Assembly (NCBI GenBank): GCA_963725415.1
Contig: CAVRZY010000190.1
Span: 1 to 64,000, forward strand
Source of the DNA: CAVRZY01 sp963725415
GTDB taxonomy: Bacteria > Acidobacteriota > Terriglobia > Bryobacterales > Bryobacteraceae
Reading direction: 5' to 3'
DNA: 64,000 bases
Each line of letters starts with the position of its first letter. The first letter of the stretch is position 1. The notes beneath the pieces are model-generated. The model was given only the letters and a program-made list of their open reading frames with translations, was not told the DNA's origin and searched no databases. Position numbers and translations under genes: made by a program. This document shows, one piece after another, positions 1-9,604 of this stretch.

Positions 1-525
1 GAAGCCGTCGTCGAGGATGTACGTCTTGCCGAAGTAGGCGGACGGCAGAAACTCGAGGTTGAAGCCGGCCTGTCCCACCAGCGCTTCGGGCAGGGGCTGG
101 TCCAGGTGAATGGCGACGCGCAAGCCGCCGTCTTCCGCGGTCACTTCCAGGCGATAGCTGACGCCGTAATCGGGGAACGAGCAGAAGGCGGTCAGGCGCC
201 GGTTGGCTTGGTCGGCTACGCGCCGCTGAAAGACGGGAACCGCATCCCATTGCTCCGGCGCCGGCACGAGACGCACTTCGCCGTTGGTGGCGATGCGCTC
301 GCCGTGGAGAATCATCTCCATCGCGCTCACCTTCTGATCGATGAAGACCGGATGGAAGACGTTGTGGTAGAGAAGCACGCTGAGGCCCTGTTCGTCCAGG
401 TACTCCTTGTCGTTTACCCGCAGGCCGCCGCCGTCGAGGCCGGACAGCGGCGAAACTGCCAGCAGCGCGCTCAATGCAAGCGCCGCGCGGATGGTTTGGG
501 TACGCGGAGTAGCGTCGTGTCGCAT
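1..525 (-). CDS. Glycoside hydrolase, GH9-like, N-terminal part (gene runs off the window)
   Basis: Reading the minus strand from the ATG at 525 gives an uninterrupted 175-codon frame that leaves the window at base 1. It begins with a probable signal peptide (hydrophobic ALALSALLAVSPLSG around residues 15-30), so the product is likely exported. The stretch reading GLSVLLYHNVFHPVF, then MEMILHGERIATNGEVRL, then GFNLEFLPSAYFGKTY resembles the beta-rich N-terminal region of secreted GH9 cellulase-type enzymes of Acidobacteriota and Bacteroidota. The catalytic domain lies outside the window, so substrate and activity cannot be judged. The family call is from memory of such N-termini. Confidence 0.55.
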   Translation of the reverse strand, partial: MRHDATPRTQTIRAALALSALLAVSPLSGLDGGGLRVNDKEYLDEQGLSVLLYHNVFHPVFIDQKVSAMEMILHGERIATNGEVRLVPAPEQWDAVPVFQRRVADQANRRLTAFCSFPDYGVSYRLEVTAEDGGLRVAIHLDQPLPEALVGQAGFNLEFLPSAYFGKTYILDDGF

Positions 526-556
526 GGCGGGAGACCGACCATCCAGCGTACCCTAC

Positions 557-1133
557 CTACCACCGCTGTAGCGCCTCCTCGATCCGCCCAGCGGCTTCGA
601 CGTCTTTCTCGCGCGCCTGGAGAATCAGCTCGGCGGTCTTCTTGCGAACCGCGGGATCCGCAAAGCGGCTGGCGTGCTCCTCGGAATCGCCCGGCCCGCC
701 CACCAGCGCCCACACCTGCCACATGAGAGTGTGCTCGGCGTCGTAGCAGCCGGCGGCCTGCTCGAGGACCGCCGGCGCGGACATAGGTCGCATCCAGGCG
801 CCATTCCCGGCCGTGTGCGCTGACCTTGTCATACCCCAGGCCGTCGCCTCGAAACTCCAGGAATGCTCTCAAGCACGAAGGGAACAGCGTCGATTCCGGG
901 CAGGGCGCCAGCCCGTCCTTCTTCTCCCGCTGGTGCAGCTCGAAACCGACCACCGAGACTCGTTCCAGAACTTTCCGTGCCCGCTCGTTGAACTCGGCTC
1001 CGGGAGCGTGTTGCCGCAGAGTATCTTGAATCACTGCCACCATCCTTTCTTTGAGCTTATTGCGGGCCGAGTGGAGCCGGCTCTTCACCGTCGCAGCGGG
1101 CACCTCCAGGAAATCGCCGGCCTCCTGTCGCAT
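557..1133 (-). pseudogene. Truncated and frameshifted ECF sigma factor with C-terminal fused domain
   Basis: The frame starting near 1133 opens with a sigma-70 region 4 helix-turn-helix piece (VPAATVKSRLHSARNKLKER). It continues into a linker typical of acidobacterial sigma factors that carry an extra C-terminal domain (FPSCLRAFLEFRGD). Homology then jumps to another frame near 790-830 and ends with DPAVRKKTAELILQAREKD, a plausible C-terminus of the same domain. Region 2 and the start codon are absent: the sequence just upstream belongs to the 3' end of the next gene. I read this as the remnant of one gene with its 5' half deleted and at least one internal frameshift or deletion. Confidence 0.55.
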
Positions 1134-1155
1134 GGACGATCAGGCTTGTGGAGGG

Positions 1156-2070
1156 TCAGGTCACGGTCACGAGTGGCAGATGTTGCACGGTCTCCCACTG
1201 GCGTTCCGGAGACATCGTTTTCGAACGCCCGAGGTGAGGCCGGTAGAGATCCGCCGAGCTTCTCCCCGCGAGCGCCGGCGGACAGAGGTCCTGGCGGACA
1301 AAGAACGCGTTCACTCCGGCCGACTCGACGGCGACAAGCACGTAGCCCAACTGCCTGCCGAGCAGTTCGAGGGCCGGGAGCGAGGCGCCGTGATAGAACA
1401 AGTCCGGGTAATCTCCCAGCCAGCGGAAGTCCGGTTTGTAGGGAACGGTAACCGCCCGGGTGGCGCCGAAGGAAGCGTTGTACTCCATGACGACCAGGCG
1501 TGGGCTGACCACGCGTACGGCCTTCCACAGCCAGTAATCGACGCCGTCAACGTCGATCGAGAGCACCCCGAGTTCCCCGCTAAAGCCGGCTTCCTCGATG
1601 AGTCCGTTCACGTTCTCCGCGGTGACGAACGCCTGCCGGACTTGCACCCGGTTGCGCTTGCGGGCCAGCAGCCGCGCAGCCAGACGCAGCGCGGCGTCGG
1701 CTCCCAGCGGGTTCGCCTCCAGCATCAAGCCGTCCCAACCCAGCAGAAAGGCCAGGATGGCCGTGTTGCACTCTTGGGCGTCTTCGACGCCGATCTCCAC
1801 GAAGGTCTTCGACGCCGCGCCGGTCTGCTCGATGAGCGACAGGAGAAGCCCATCTTCCCCGAACTGCGAGTAGATGCTGAACTCGGGCAAGCCGGGCGAG
1901 GTCTCGGAGAACAGGGCCGGATGCTGTTGGCGGAGCCAGATCTCGGCCAGGCGGGCGCGCGCCGCTTCCACGTCACGCAGCCGGTCGTCGATGTGCAAGA
2001 GATGGCGAATTCGGACCAGCAGCTTGGGAGAGATCATGCGGCGCAGAAGACTACGGTAGAACTGTTTCAT
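1156..2070 (-). CDS. FkbM-like SAM-dependent methyltransferase
   Basis: 304 residues. A short basic N-terminal helix is followed by a class I methyltransferase-like core: IYSQFGEDGLLLSLI, then the SAM-binding strand and loop FVEIGVEDAQECNT, then the acidic strand end LMLEANP, and later LSIDVDGVDYW. These match the FkbM-related group often found in polysaccharide or glycan-modification clusters. It lies just upstream, on the same strand, of an integral membrane glycosyltransferase (36 bp gap, transcribed after it), so a joint role in surface glycan synthesis is a reasonable inference. The acceptor is unknown. Confidence 0.6.
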   Translation of the reverse strand: MKQFYRSLLRRMISPKLLVRIRHLLHIDDRLRDVEAARARLAEIWLRQQHPALFSETSPGLPEFSIYSQFGEDGLLLSLIEQTGAASKTFVEIGVEDAQECNTAILAFLLGWDGLMLEANPLGADAALRLAARLLARKRNRVQVRQAFVTAENVNGLIEEAGFSGELGVLSIDVDGVDYWLWKAVRVVSPRLVVMEYNASFGATRAVTVPYKPDFRWLGDYPDLFYHGASLPALELLGRQLGYVLVAVESAGVNAFFVRQDLCPPALAGRSSADLYRPHLGRSKTMSPERQWETVQHLPLVTVT

Positions 2071-2106
2071 CTCGTTTTCCGTAGCATACCTTTTTCCGCC
2101 GGGGCA

Positions 2107-3528
2107 TCACCGCGCGGCTCTCCGCCGGTAGATGCGCGTCCCGCCGGTGCTTCCGGCCAGTTCGTAGCCCGCCAGCCAATCCCGGAGATCCGGGAAACCC
2201 GTGATGGCCAGGGAGGGATTGTACGGCCCCAGCCCGTCCACGATGAAGTCCGGAGCCGAGGCGGCGAGCTCCCGCCGATTTGCCTGGGCAATCCGGGGCG
2301 CGCTGGCCTCCGACGTCACGAGGTGACGATCGGCGAAGACGCCGGTGAGCGGTTGGGAATCCAGGAAGCGGTTGGCCGCGGGCATTCCCGCCAGCACGTT
2401 GAGCTCAGGCCGGTAGCCCCAAACGAACAAGCTGTCGCCCGGGCGGGCGAGACTTTTCAACAGGCCCGCGGCGGCCCGGCAGTCCTCCAGCAGTGCCAGG
2501 TCCAGCCAGTCGTGGGCCCGGCCGGCCAGGGTTTCGTACGCCAGGGTGAGGTGCCGGGCGCCGAACCGCACGGTGGGAACGCTGAGCAGCAGCACCAGCA
2601 GCACGGCCCGCGCGCGTGCCGGCAGCAGAGCGAGCCCGCGGGCGGCGGCCAGCGTCATCACCGGCAGCAGCGCGAAGTAATACCGCGGGAAGAAGCGCCA
2701 TCCGACGGCAATGGATCCCAAGGCGAGCAGCGCCCAAAAGGCGAGCCTCGCGGCCGTCCCGTCGCGATTCCGCCACCAGTAGGCGGCGGCTCCGGCCACC
2801 AGGGCAGCGTGGAATCCGGCCCAGTTCCCGGTGCGTCGTATCCCTTCCGCAAGCGGGTTGGAAAGCGGAGAATCCCGCGAATAAAGTATGCCCCACGACC
2901 ACACCTGCTGGAAGTAGTCTCTCAGGGTGCCCTGGGCCGTCAAGGCGGCCAGGCCGGCAGCCACCGCGGCGCCGTAGCCGGCGAGAGTACGCCGCCAATC
3001 GCCGGGGCGCCAAAGAATCACCACGGCAAGAAGGTAGAAGGCTTTGGCGTTGGCGTGCAGTGCGGCGCCTGCGAGGAATCCCGCCAGCACGCTCCGGCCG
3101 GAGGCCGCCGCCCACACCGCAGCCAGCGCGAACGGCACCGTGAGCATATCGGGCGCCAGCGGCACGGTGGCGGGCGGGTGATCGAAGGTAAGGAAGAAGG
3201 CCAGCAACAGGGCCGCGCCGACCGCCTCGGTGGCGCCGAAAAGGCGGCGGGCGGTGATTCCCGCAAGCAGGGAACAGAGGGCCGCGAAGAGCGATCCTGC
3301 CATGCGAAGGAGCCACCCCGGCTCCGCGCCCCACAGCAGGTAGACCCAGGCGTAAAATGGCGGCTTGTCAAACCAGACGTCCCGGTAGAGGACGTCGCCG
3401 TGCAAGATGCGCGACGCCGCCGCCAGCGGATACGCTTCGTCCACCCACAGCACATCGACGTGACCAAGCCGGAAGGCGAGCGTGCAGAAAAAGATCGGAA
3501 TGGAGAGCAGAAGGAGCCGACGATCCAA
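2107..3528 (-). CDS. GT39/ArnT-like integral membrane glycosyltransferase
   Basis: A multi-spanning membrane protein. The first loop carries the acidic motif LWVDEAYPLAAA followed by DVWFDKPPFYAWVY, the arrangement expected for GT-C fold enzymes that use polyprenyl-phosphate sugars (dolichyl-P-mannose mannosyltransferase and ArnT relatives). About ten further hydrophobic helices follow and the C-terminus is soluble. The start is uncertain. The frame stays open to 3774 but would then overlap the neighbouring gene (3707-4066), and no good ATG exists nearby. I place the start at a TTG at 3528, just ahead of the first helix, with other TTG options upstream. It probably acts at the cytoplasmic membrane in glycan assembly with the downstream FkbM-like gene. 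Confidence 0.6.
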   Translation of the reverse strand: MDRRLLLLSIPIFFCTLAFRLGHVDVLWVDEAYPLAAASRILHGDVLYRDVWFDKPPFYAWVYLLWGAEPGWLLRMAGSLFAALCSLLAGITARRLFGATEAVGAALLLAFFLTFDHPPATVPLAPDMLTVPFALAAVWAAASGRSVLAGFLAGAALHANAKAFYLLAVVILWRPGDWRRTLAGYGAAVAAGLAALTAQGTLRDYFQQVWSWGILYSRDSPLSNPLAEGIRRTGNWAGFHAALVAGAAAYWWRNRDGTAARLAFWALLALGSIAVGWRFFPRYYFALLPVMTLAAARGLALLPARARAVLLVLLLSVPTVRFGARHLTLAYETLAGRAHDWLDLALLEDCRAAAGLLKSLARPGDSLFVWGYRPELNVLAGMPAANRFLDSQPLTGVFADRHLVTSEASAPRIAQANRRELAASAPDFIVDGLGPYNPSLAITGFPDLRDWLAGYELAGSTGGTRIYRRRAAR

Positions 3529-3706
3529 ATGCCATTCTATCGGTTCCCGGTGCCACCGGTTACGCAATTCAGCGCGGGGCGATCGCGGGTTGCTCTTCAA
3601 TGAGTCCCCCAATACATGCTGGGACACCGAGCAGGAGGGAAGTGGTGCTTTCAACAGAAACCAGAAGGGCAAGTTGACAGCGACCTCTCCCCAGGAGGCT
3701 GCAACG

Positions 3707-4066
3707 TCACCTCCCTCTTGACGGAGGCTGCTGCGCCGAGATGTCAAACCGATCACGAAGCTCGCGAACGCCATCCTTGGGAGCGTAGTACTCCTGGTCT
3801 TGTTGAACCAGCCATCCCTGCTTCACGCACCACGCAAGGAAACCGGCGCCGACAGCGGCAGGATCAGCGTGCTTCAGCCCCTTCGCGCGCTGTTGCGCGA
3901 GCGTGAGGTGCGTACGGTGCCACTCTTCGGCTTGCTCTTTCGTGATGCCCATCTTCTTCATCAAAGCATCGTGCTGTTTGGTTGAGAGGGCCGGCGCGGT
4001 CCTATGAAATTGCTCATGCTCCTCTTTGGTGATGATCATGCCCATGTGGTGGATTCTCTTGGCCAT
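3707..4066 (-). CDS. Small conserved-looking protein of unknown function (119 aa)
   Basis: A charged, helical 119-residue protein beginning MAKRIHHMGMIITKEEHEQF, with repeated short helices containing histidine and glutamate and a C-terminal WLVQQDQEYYAPKDGVRELRDRF segment. The composition is soluble, with no signal peptide or membrane helix. Codon use is normal for the window and the frame is clean, which supports a real gene, but I recognise no family. It sits directly upstream of the membrane glycosyltransferase on the same strand. Confidence 0.5.
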   Translation of the reverse strand: MAKRIHHMGMIITKEEHEQFHRTAPALSTKQHDALMKKMGITKEQAEEWHRTHLTLAQQRAKGLKHADPAAVGAGFLAWCVKQGWLVQQDQEYYAPKDGVRELRDRFDISAQQPPSRGR

Positions 4067-4239
4067 CCGTCAGACTCCTTTCGTTCCACCCGAAGCTTAC
4101 GCTCGATCATCAAACGGGGTCAATCGAATCAGTCAAGTTCTTATGGTCGGAAGAGGTCTTTCGGACGCCCGGGCTGGATCATTCCGCGACGGGGCTGTCC
4201 CAGAGCTGGCCACCTCCTGATCAGCCGGCGAGCCGCGGC

Positions 4240-4832
4240 TGATGAAACGCACAGTGCATGTGCATGGTGCGTCGGCGGTCACCAGGAGTTCGCAAGGCTG
4301 GCTCCCCAGGAATGCGACTTTCCAACGACCTCTCCTAGGGTTTCTTCATCCGCCGCCGCGTCAACGCGGGCCGGATATCCAGGGTTTCTAACGGAAGACT
4401 AACCCGACCTTGAAACCTCGGAGAGTGATTGGCGAGCACGCTAGCAGCAAGCGGAAGGTCGATCGAGAGAGTCGACCGAGGATGCTCAAATTCCATCTTC
4501 TCAAGCTAGCTTCGGGATCTGCGAGAGGGACAGGTTTATGAGACGCCTGGAATGAGGCACTTCCGCGTCTCTCCGTACACCGAGGAGGCAAGGCTAAAGC
4601 CTTCGGGAACCCGCCGGAGTCGTCTGGGATGGAAAGAGCAGGAAGACCGGAAACAGCAGTAGCACTACCCCGACGGAGGGAGGCGGGTGTATACTCGAAG
4701 CCAGCCAGGAAGCCAGAATGGAAATCCTGGGTAATAGGGCAATGCTGCGGGAGGCCAGCTATTACTCCCGGTTGGTGGCCGGCATATACCAGTGGGCCCG
4801 GCTGCCCGCTCGAGCCTGACCCCCATGGACTT
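4240..4832 (+). other. Structured non-coding leader, possibly the 5' domain of a decayed group II intron
   Basis: No convincing gene is encoded here. The segment is dense in short hairpins: ACGCAC...GTGCGT (4247-4272), GGTCGA...TCGACC (about 4457-4480) and AAGGC-TAAA-GCCTT (about 4588-4601). It also has tetraloop-like turns and purine-rich single-strand linkers, the texture of a folded RNA. A GTGCG that could serve as a group II intron 5' end lies at 4267. No reverse transcriptase frame and no domain V is visible. The element abuts the first conserved codons of the adenylate-forming gene. The group II reading is tentative. Confidence 0.3.
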
Positions 4833-6335
4833 GTGCGCCGAACGCTCGAAAGACGGGACGACAATTTCCTGCACTTAATGCGGGAGGCGGTGTTCGCCAA
4901 CCCCTCGAACCCTTTCTACACGCTTTTTCAGTGGGCCGGCTGCACCTATCAGGACCTGGAGCAATCGGTGCATGGAAACGGGCTGGAGCCCACGCTCGAA
5001 TCGCTCCGCAAGGCTGGCGTCTACCTTCGGCACGACGAGTTCAAGGGCAAGCGGCCGATCGAGCGGGGGGGACGCCAACTGGCTGTCCGCACCGCCGATT
5101 TCGCCAACCCGTTGGTCCAGGGTGTCATCGACAACCCGAGCGCCGGCAGCCGGAGCGGCGGCGGCACGTTCACCCGCCTGAGTCTTGAGCATCAACTCTA
5201 TCGGGAAGCACAGGACCACTTGTTCATGGAGGCGCTGGGGGCTCACCGGCGCACCCTGGTCTGCGTGTGGCCGATCCTGCCGTCCACGTTCAGCCTGCGG
5301 TCGGCGGTGTTTCTGCCGCGCCGGGGAACCGCGGTCGACAGATGGTTCGCACTGGGGGGAACGTTGCGGAACTCGGGCCACTACCGCACGATGACGAAGT
5401 TGCTCGTGCTGGAAGCCCGGCTGCTCGGCGTGAATGCGCCGCTGCCGGTTTTCCTGCCGCAGAACGATTTCTCTCCCGTCGCGCGGTGGATCGCCCGCCG
5501 GCGTTCGGAAGGCGTCGATTGCGTGCTGTCGGGCACCGTGAGCAACGTGGTGCGGGTGGCCGCCGCCGCCGCCGATGCAGGCCTGGACATCAGTGGCACC
5601 CTGGTCCGCACGGCTGGCGAGGCGCTGACGGACCCCAAACGGGCCGTCATCGAGGCGACCGGCGCCAAGCCCTACCCGGCATACACGATTTCCGAAATCG
5701 GCAGGATCGGAAGTTCCTGTCTCCAGATGGATAGGGGCAACTGCGTTCACATCTGCCGGGACTCGGTCGCGATCATCAGCTACAGGCGGACGGCGCCGTT
5801 GACGGACGTGGAGATTGACTCCCTCATGATCACCCCGCTGGTGCCGTTTGCTCCCAACGTCCTGGTGAACGTCGAGATGGATGACAGCGGGGTGCTCGGT
5901 CCGGCCCAGTGCGACTGCTCGCTGAAGGCGCTGGGATTGACGCAACAGGTCAGTGACATTTTCAGCTACGGCAAGCTCACCGGCCAGGGCATGACTCTGC
6001 TCGGGAAAGACCTGCTCCAGATTCTGGAGATCAGCCTGCCGCGTCACTTCGGCGGCACGCCCACCGACTATCAACTGGTGGAGCAGGAAGGGGCGAACCA
6101 GACCGAAATCGAGCTGCGCGTCAATCCGCGGATTGGTGCAGTCTCCGAGGAAAAGGTGAAAGACTTTTTCCTGACGGAGATGAAGAAACTATATGGCGGT
6201 ACGCTAAGCAATCGGAACTGGTCGCAAACGAACGGGTTCCGGGTCGTGCTCGCCGAGCCGTATGTCACCAGGAACACCGACAAGGTGCATCCGCTCCACC
6301 TCCTGGGGACGTCGCGCCGGCAGCGCGGCGAATGA
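4833..6335 (+). CDS. Adenylate-forming (PaaK/acyl-CoA ligase-like) enzyme
   Basis: About 500 residues related to phenylacetate-CoA ligase/coenzyme F390 synthetase-type adenylate-forming enzymes. Recognisable stretches are YTLFQWAGCTYQDLEQSVHG and GVYLRHDEFKG at the N-terminus, a Ser/Gly-rich nucleotide-loop-like NPSAGSRSGGGTF, YPAYTISEIGRIG in the middle, and C-terminal KLTGQGMTLLGKDL and FGGTPTDYQLVEQE. Such proteins activate a carboxylic acid as an acyl-adenylate. The substrate is not predictable. The frame is open upstream to an ATG at 4629, but similarity to the family begins only at VRRTLERRDDNF, so I use the in-frame GTG at 4833. The upstream 68 codons translate the RNA-like leader and probably are not native protein. 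Confidence 0.6.
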   Translation: MRRTLERRDDNFLHLMREAVFANPSNPFYTLFQWAGCTYQDLEQSVHGNGLEPTLESLRKAGVYLRHDEFKGKRPIERGGRQLAVRTADFANPLVQGVIDNPSAGSRSGGGTFTRLSLEHQLYREAQDHLFMEALGAHRRTLVCVWPILPSTFSLRSAVFLPRRGTAVDRWFALGGTLRNSGHYRTMTKLLVLEARLLGVNAPLPVFLPQNDFSPVARWIARRRSEGVDCVLSGTVSNVVRVAAAAADAGLDISGTLVRTAGEALTDPKRAVIEATGAKPYPAYTISEIGRIGSSCLQMDRGNCVHICRDSVAIISYRRTAPLTDVEIDSLMITPLVPFAPNVLVNVEMDDSGVLGPAQCDCSLKALGLTQQVSDIFSYGKLTGQGMTLLGKDLLQILEISLPRHFGGTPTDYQLVEQEGANQTEIELRVNPRIGAVSEEKVKDFFLTEMKKLYGGTLSNRNWSQTNGFRVVLAEPYVTRNTDKVHPLHLLGTSRRQRGE

Positions 6336-6427
6336 CCGGCCGCTGGCGCCCGTTGCGGCCGGGGCCGTTTGCGGCGCGAACAAGTGTGCGATAGAATCCT
6401 CTGGGAAGCGCGTCGGAGCAGGGCATC

Positions 6428-9400
6428 ATGAGGATTCATCGGTTTGTTCTTGTCTTTCTGTTGTGTGCCGCCCCGGCTGTCTGGGCACAAGGTCGGCTTA
6501 GCGCCATCACTGGCACGGTCGTCGATGAATCAGGGGGCGTCGTCATCGGGGCCACCATTCAGGCTCGTCACCTCGCCACCGGCGAGACCCGGGGCGCCAT
6601 CTCTGGCCAGAACGGGGGCTATCGGATACCGCTGCTGGAGTTGGGCGCCTACACCGTCACCGCTAGCAAGGTCGGCTTCAATTCCAGCGAGCACCAGGGA
6701 GTCACACTGGAGCTGGACCGCGAAGCCGTGGTGGATCACGTGCTCCATGTCGGCGACGTCGCTGTCAGCGTCGTCGTGACCGGCCAGGCACGCAACATCG
6801 AGGCTGCGCCTTCGGCGCTGTCGAACCTGGTGGACGCCTCCACTATCGAGCGGATGCCGCTGAACGGCCGGGACTACATCCAGCTCGCCACGCTGCAAGC
6901 CGGCGCTCCGGTGGCACGCGCGCATGGACGCGACGTGAACTTCGGCTACGGACTCCAGATCAGCATTTCCGGCTCGCGCCCGTTCCAGAACAATTTCCGG
7001 TTGGACGGCTTGAGCCTCACGTCGTACAGCGGCTCGACGCCCGGCAGCATCAACGGCGTCAACCTCGGGGTGGATGCTGTCGAGGAGTTCAGTGTGCACA
7101 GCAGTACTTACAGCGCCGAGTACGGCCGTGCCGCCGGCGGCATCGTCAACGCGGTCACCCGATCCGGCTCGAACGAGCCCCATGGAACGCTGTTTTACTT
7201 CCACCGCAACGACAACCTTGACGCCCGCAACTTTTTCGATCCCGGCGAGCCGCCAGAGTTCCGTCGTCACCAGTACGGAGGCTCCGTGGGCGGCCCCATC
7301 GTCCGCAACCGCACCTTTTTCTTCGCGAACTACGAGGCCCTTCGCGAGGCTCGGGGCAACACGACGGTGGACACAACTTTGTCCGCTGAGGCCCGCAAGG
7401 GCAATCTCACCAGCGGGACAGTGAAAGTTGACCCGGAAATCGCCAAGGCCGTTGCTCTCTATCCGCTGCCCAACGGCACGATCCTGGGTGACACCGGGCT
7501 CTTTTACTTTCCGAACGACGAGCAGGGTCGCCAGGACTTCGTCACCACCCGGATTGACGAGACGCTCGGTGACGCAGACAGGCTTTTCTTCCGCTACAGC
7601 TTCGACGACGGCGCCCGCAGTGACGAAACCGACTTCGCGATCGCCACCCGCACGCGTTCGACGCGCGACCAATCGGCCGCTTTCGAGCAGACTCACATCT
7701 GTCTCGGCAAACGTGCTCAACACGGCCCGCTTCGGCTTCCTGCGCACCTACACCCTCGCCGGCGACACCAGAATCCAAGGTGCCGGGCACAGACGATCCC
7801 GACCTCGCGTTCCTCCCCGGCAGCGGCGTGATCGGGGTGATCCAGGTTTCCGGCATGACCGCCTTCGGTGGCGGCTCTGGATCCCAGGACCGGGATTCCT
7901 ACGCCTTCAACTCCTTCCAGATCAGTGACGACGTCACTTGGCTGCGCGGAAGACACTCCCTTAAGCTCGGAGCCCGCTTCGAACGAACCCAGCTCAACTC
8001 CGACAGCCAGAGTCGAGCGTCTGGTGAGTTCCGGTTCTCCAGCGTGTCGGCGTTCCTGAGAAACGTTCCCTACAGCTTCCGGGCGCAGGTTCCCGGCTCC
8101 GACACGGTCCGGGGCCTCCGGCAGTGGATCGGCGCCCTCTATTTCCAGGACACCTGGATGCTGGCGCGGCGGTTCACGTTCGATCTCGGCCTGCGCTGGG
8201 AGTGGGCCACCGTCCCAACGGAAGTGAACGGAAAGCTGTCCAACCTCGACCGGCTCACCGACACCGAGATGCGATTGGGCGACCCGCTCTTCGACAATCC
8301 TTCGTTGGGCAATCCGGTCCCTCGCGCCGGCCTCGCGTGGGACGTGCTCGGATCGGGCAGGACCATGCTGCGGGGTGGATATGGTATCTACCTGGATCTG
8401 CTGCTGTCTCAGTTCTTTCATTATATGTGCATGCGGAATCCCCCTTTCTTCCGGACCGCGGATGCCACGAGTGTCGTTCCCGGCGACTTTTCCAAGGGCG
8501 GGTACCTGGCCTTGACCCAGAGCAAGATCCCCTTTGGCAACATCGAACGCATGCCGCGCGACGTGACCCAGCCCTATGTCCAGCAGTGGAACTTGAACAT
8601 CGAGCAGACGCTGGATCAGAACACGACCGCGCGTATCGGCTACGTGGGATCGCACGGGCTCAATCTGTCCTCGGTGACCGCCGATTCGAACCTCGTCGAG
8701 CCGATTACCTTGCCCGATGGCCGGCTCTTCTACCAGCCCGATGCCCCAGTGATCAATCCGGCGCTCGCTCGGATCAGGGACCACAACTTCGATGCCCATT
8801 CTTTCTATCATGCACTCCAGGCCCGAATTCGCCGGCGCCTGAACCGCGGCCTCCAGACGCAGGTCTCCTACAGCTTCTCCAAGAGCATCGACGACAGCTC
8901 CAACTTCTTCTACAACACTGAAGCCGCCAACGCGTTTCTGCTGCCGATCACAGGTAGCTCGCGATTCAACCGCGGCCTGTCGGGTCAGGACGTCCGCCAC
9001 TATGTGGTGATCAGTGGTACGTGGGATCTTCCCGTGACCCAGGGGCCCGGCTGGCGGCGATTCTTCGGAGGGTGGCAGACCGGCGGGATTGTTACCTACG
9101 CATCCGGCCTGCCCACCACACCCTTGCTCTCCTACGACGCCACCGGAACAAAAGCACACCAGCTCGGCACCGGTTTCAACCAGCGTCCGGGTCTCGCCCC
9201 CGGCGCCAGCAACAACCCGGTCACAGGCGATATCCGCGGGTGGATCGATCCCAGCGCTTTCCTCCGCCCCGAACGAGGGTTTCTTGGAAATCTTGGGCGA
9301 AACACGATCATCGGACCGGACATGGCCAACGTGGACTTCTCGCTCGTCAAGCGGATCCAGTGCCAGCGTCTGGGCCAGGGCGCGTCGCTCGATTTCCGGG

Positions 9401-9558
9401 CAGAGTTCTTTAACTTGTTCAACCGCGCCAACTTCGATCTCCCTGCCCAGGCCCGACTGGAAATTTTCAACCCGACTTCCACCCCCGAGGACTTCGGCCG
9501 GATCACCAGCGCGGCCAAGAGCCGGGAGATTCAGTTCGGTGTGAAATTGCGGTTTTGA
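6428..9558 (+). pseudogene. Oar-like TonB-dependent receptor, interrupted by two frameshifts
   Basis: The frame begins with a signal peptide (MRIHRFVLVFLLCAAPAVWAQ). A carboxypeptidase-regulatory-like beta domain follows (about residues 25-110: ITGTVVDESGGVVIGATI), then a plug (LNGRDYIQLATLQAG, FRLDGLSLT, VDAVEEFSVHSSTYSAEYGR). A long beta-barrel ends in an aromatic terminal strand (IQFGVKLRF), as expected for outer-membrane insertion. Reading shifts frame near 7690-7700, after FEQTH, and again near 7776-7782, before PGTDDPDLAF. Protein homology is continuous across both. Together they prevent a full product. They may be sequence errors or true decay. The family is abundant in Acidobacteriota and thought to import large or sugar-derived ligands. 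Confidence 0.8.
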
Positions 9559-9604
9559 TAGCGGTGTGTGTCGTGCAGTGAATCGCGCCTCAGGAGGGAA
9601 CAGT

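Noticed and set aside
1051..3603. 850-codon plus-strand open frame
   Set aside because: It runs antisense across the FkbM-like and GT39-like genes, whose motifs are clear. Its composition (Arg/Gln/Gly-rich, no domain) is typical of antisense frames in high-GC DNA.
4388..4900. 170-codon minus-strand frame in the RNA-like leader
   Set aside because: Ser/Arg/Pro-rich without family resemblance. It covers hairpin-rich sequence and the start of the adenylate-forming gene, so it is not credible as a protein.
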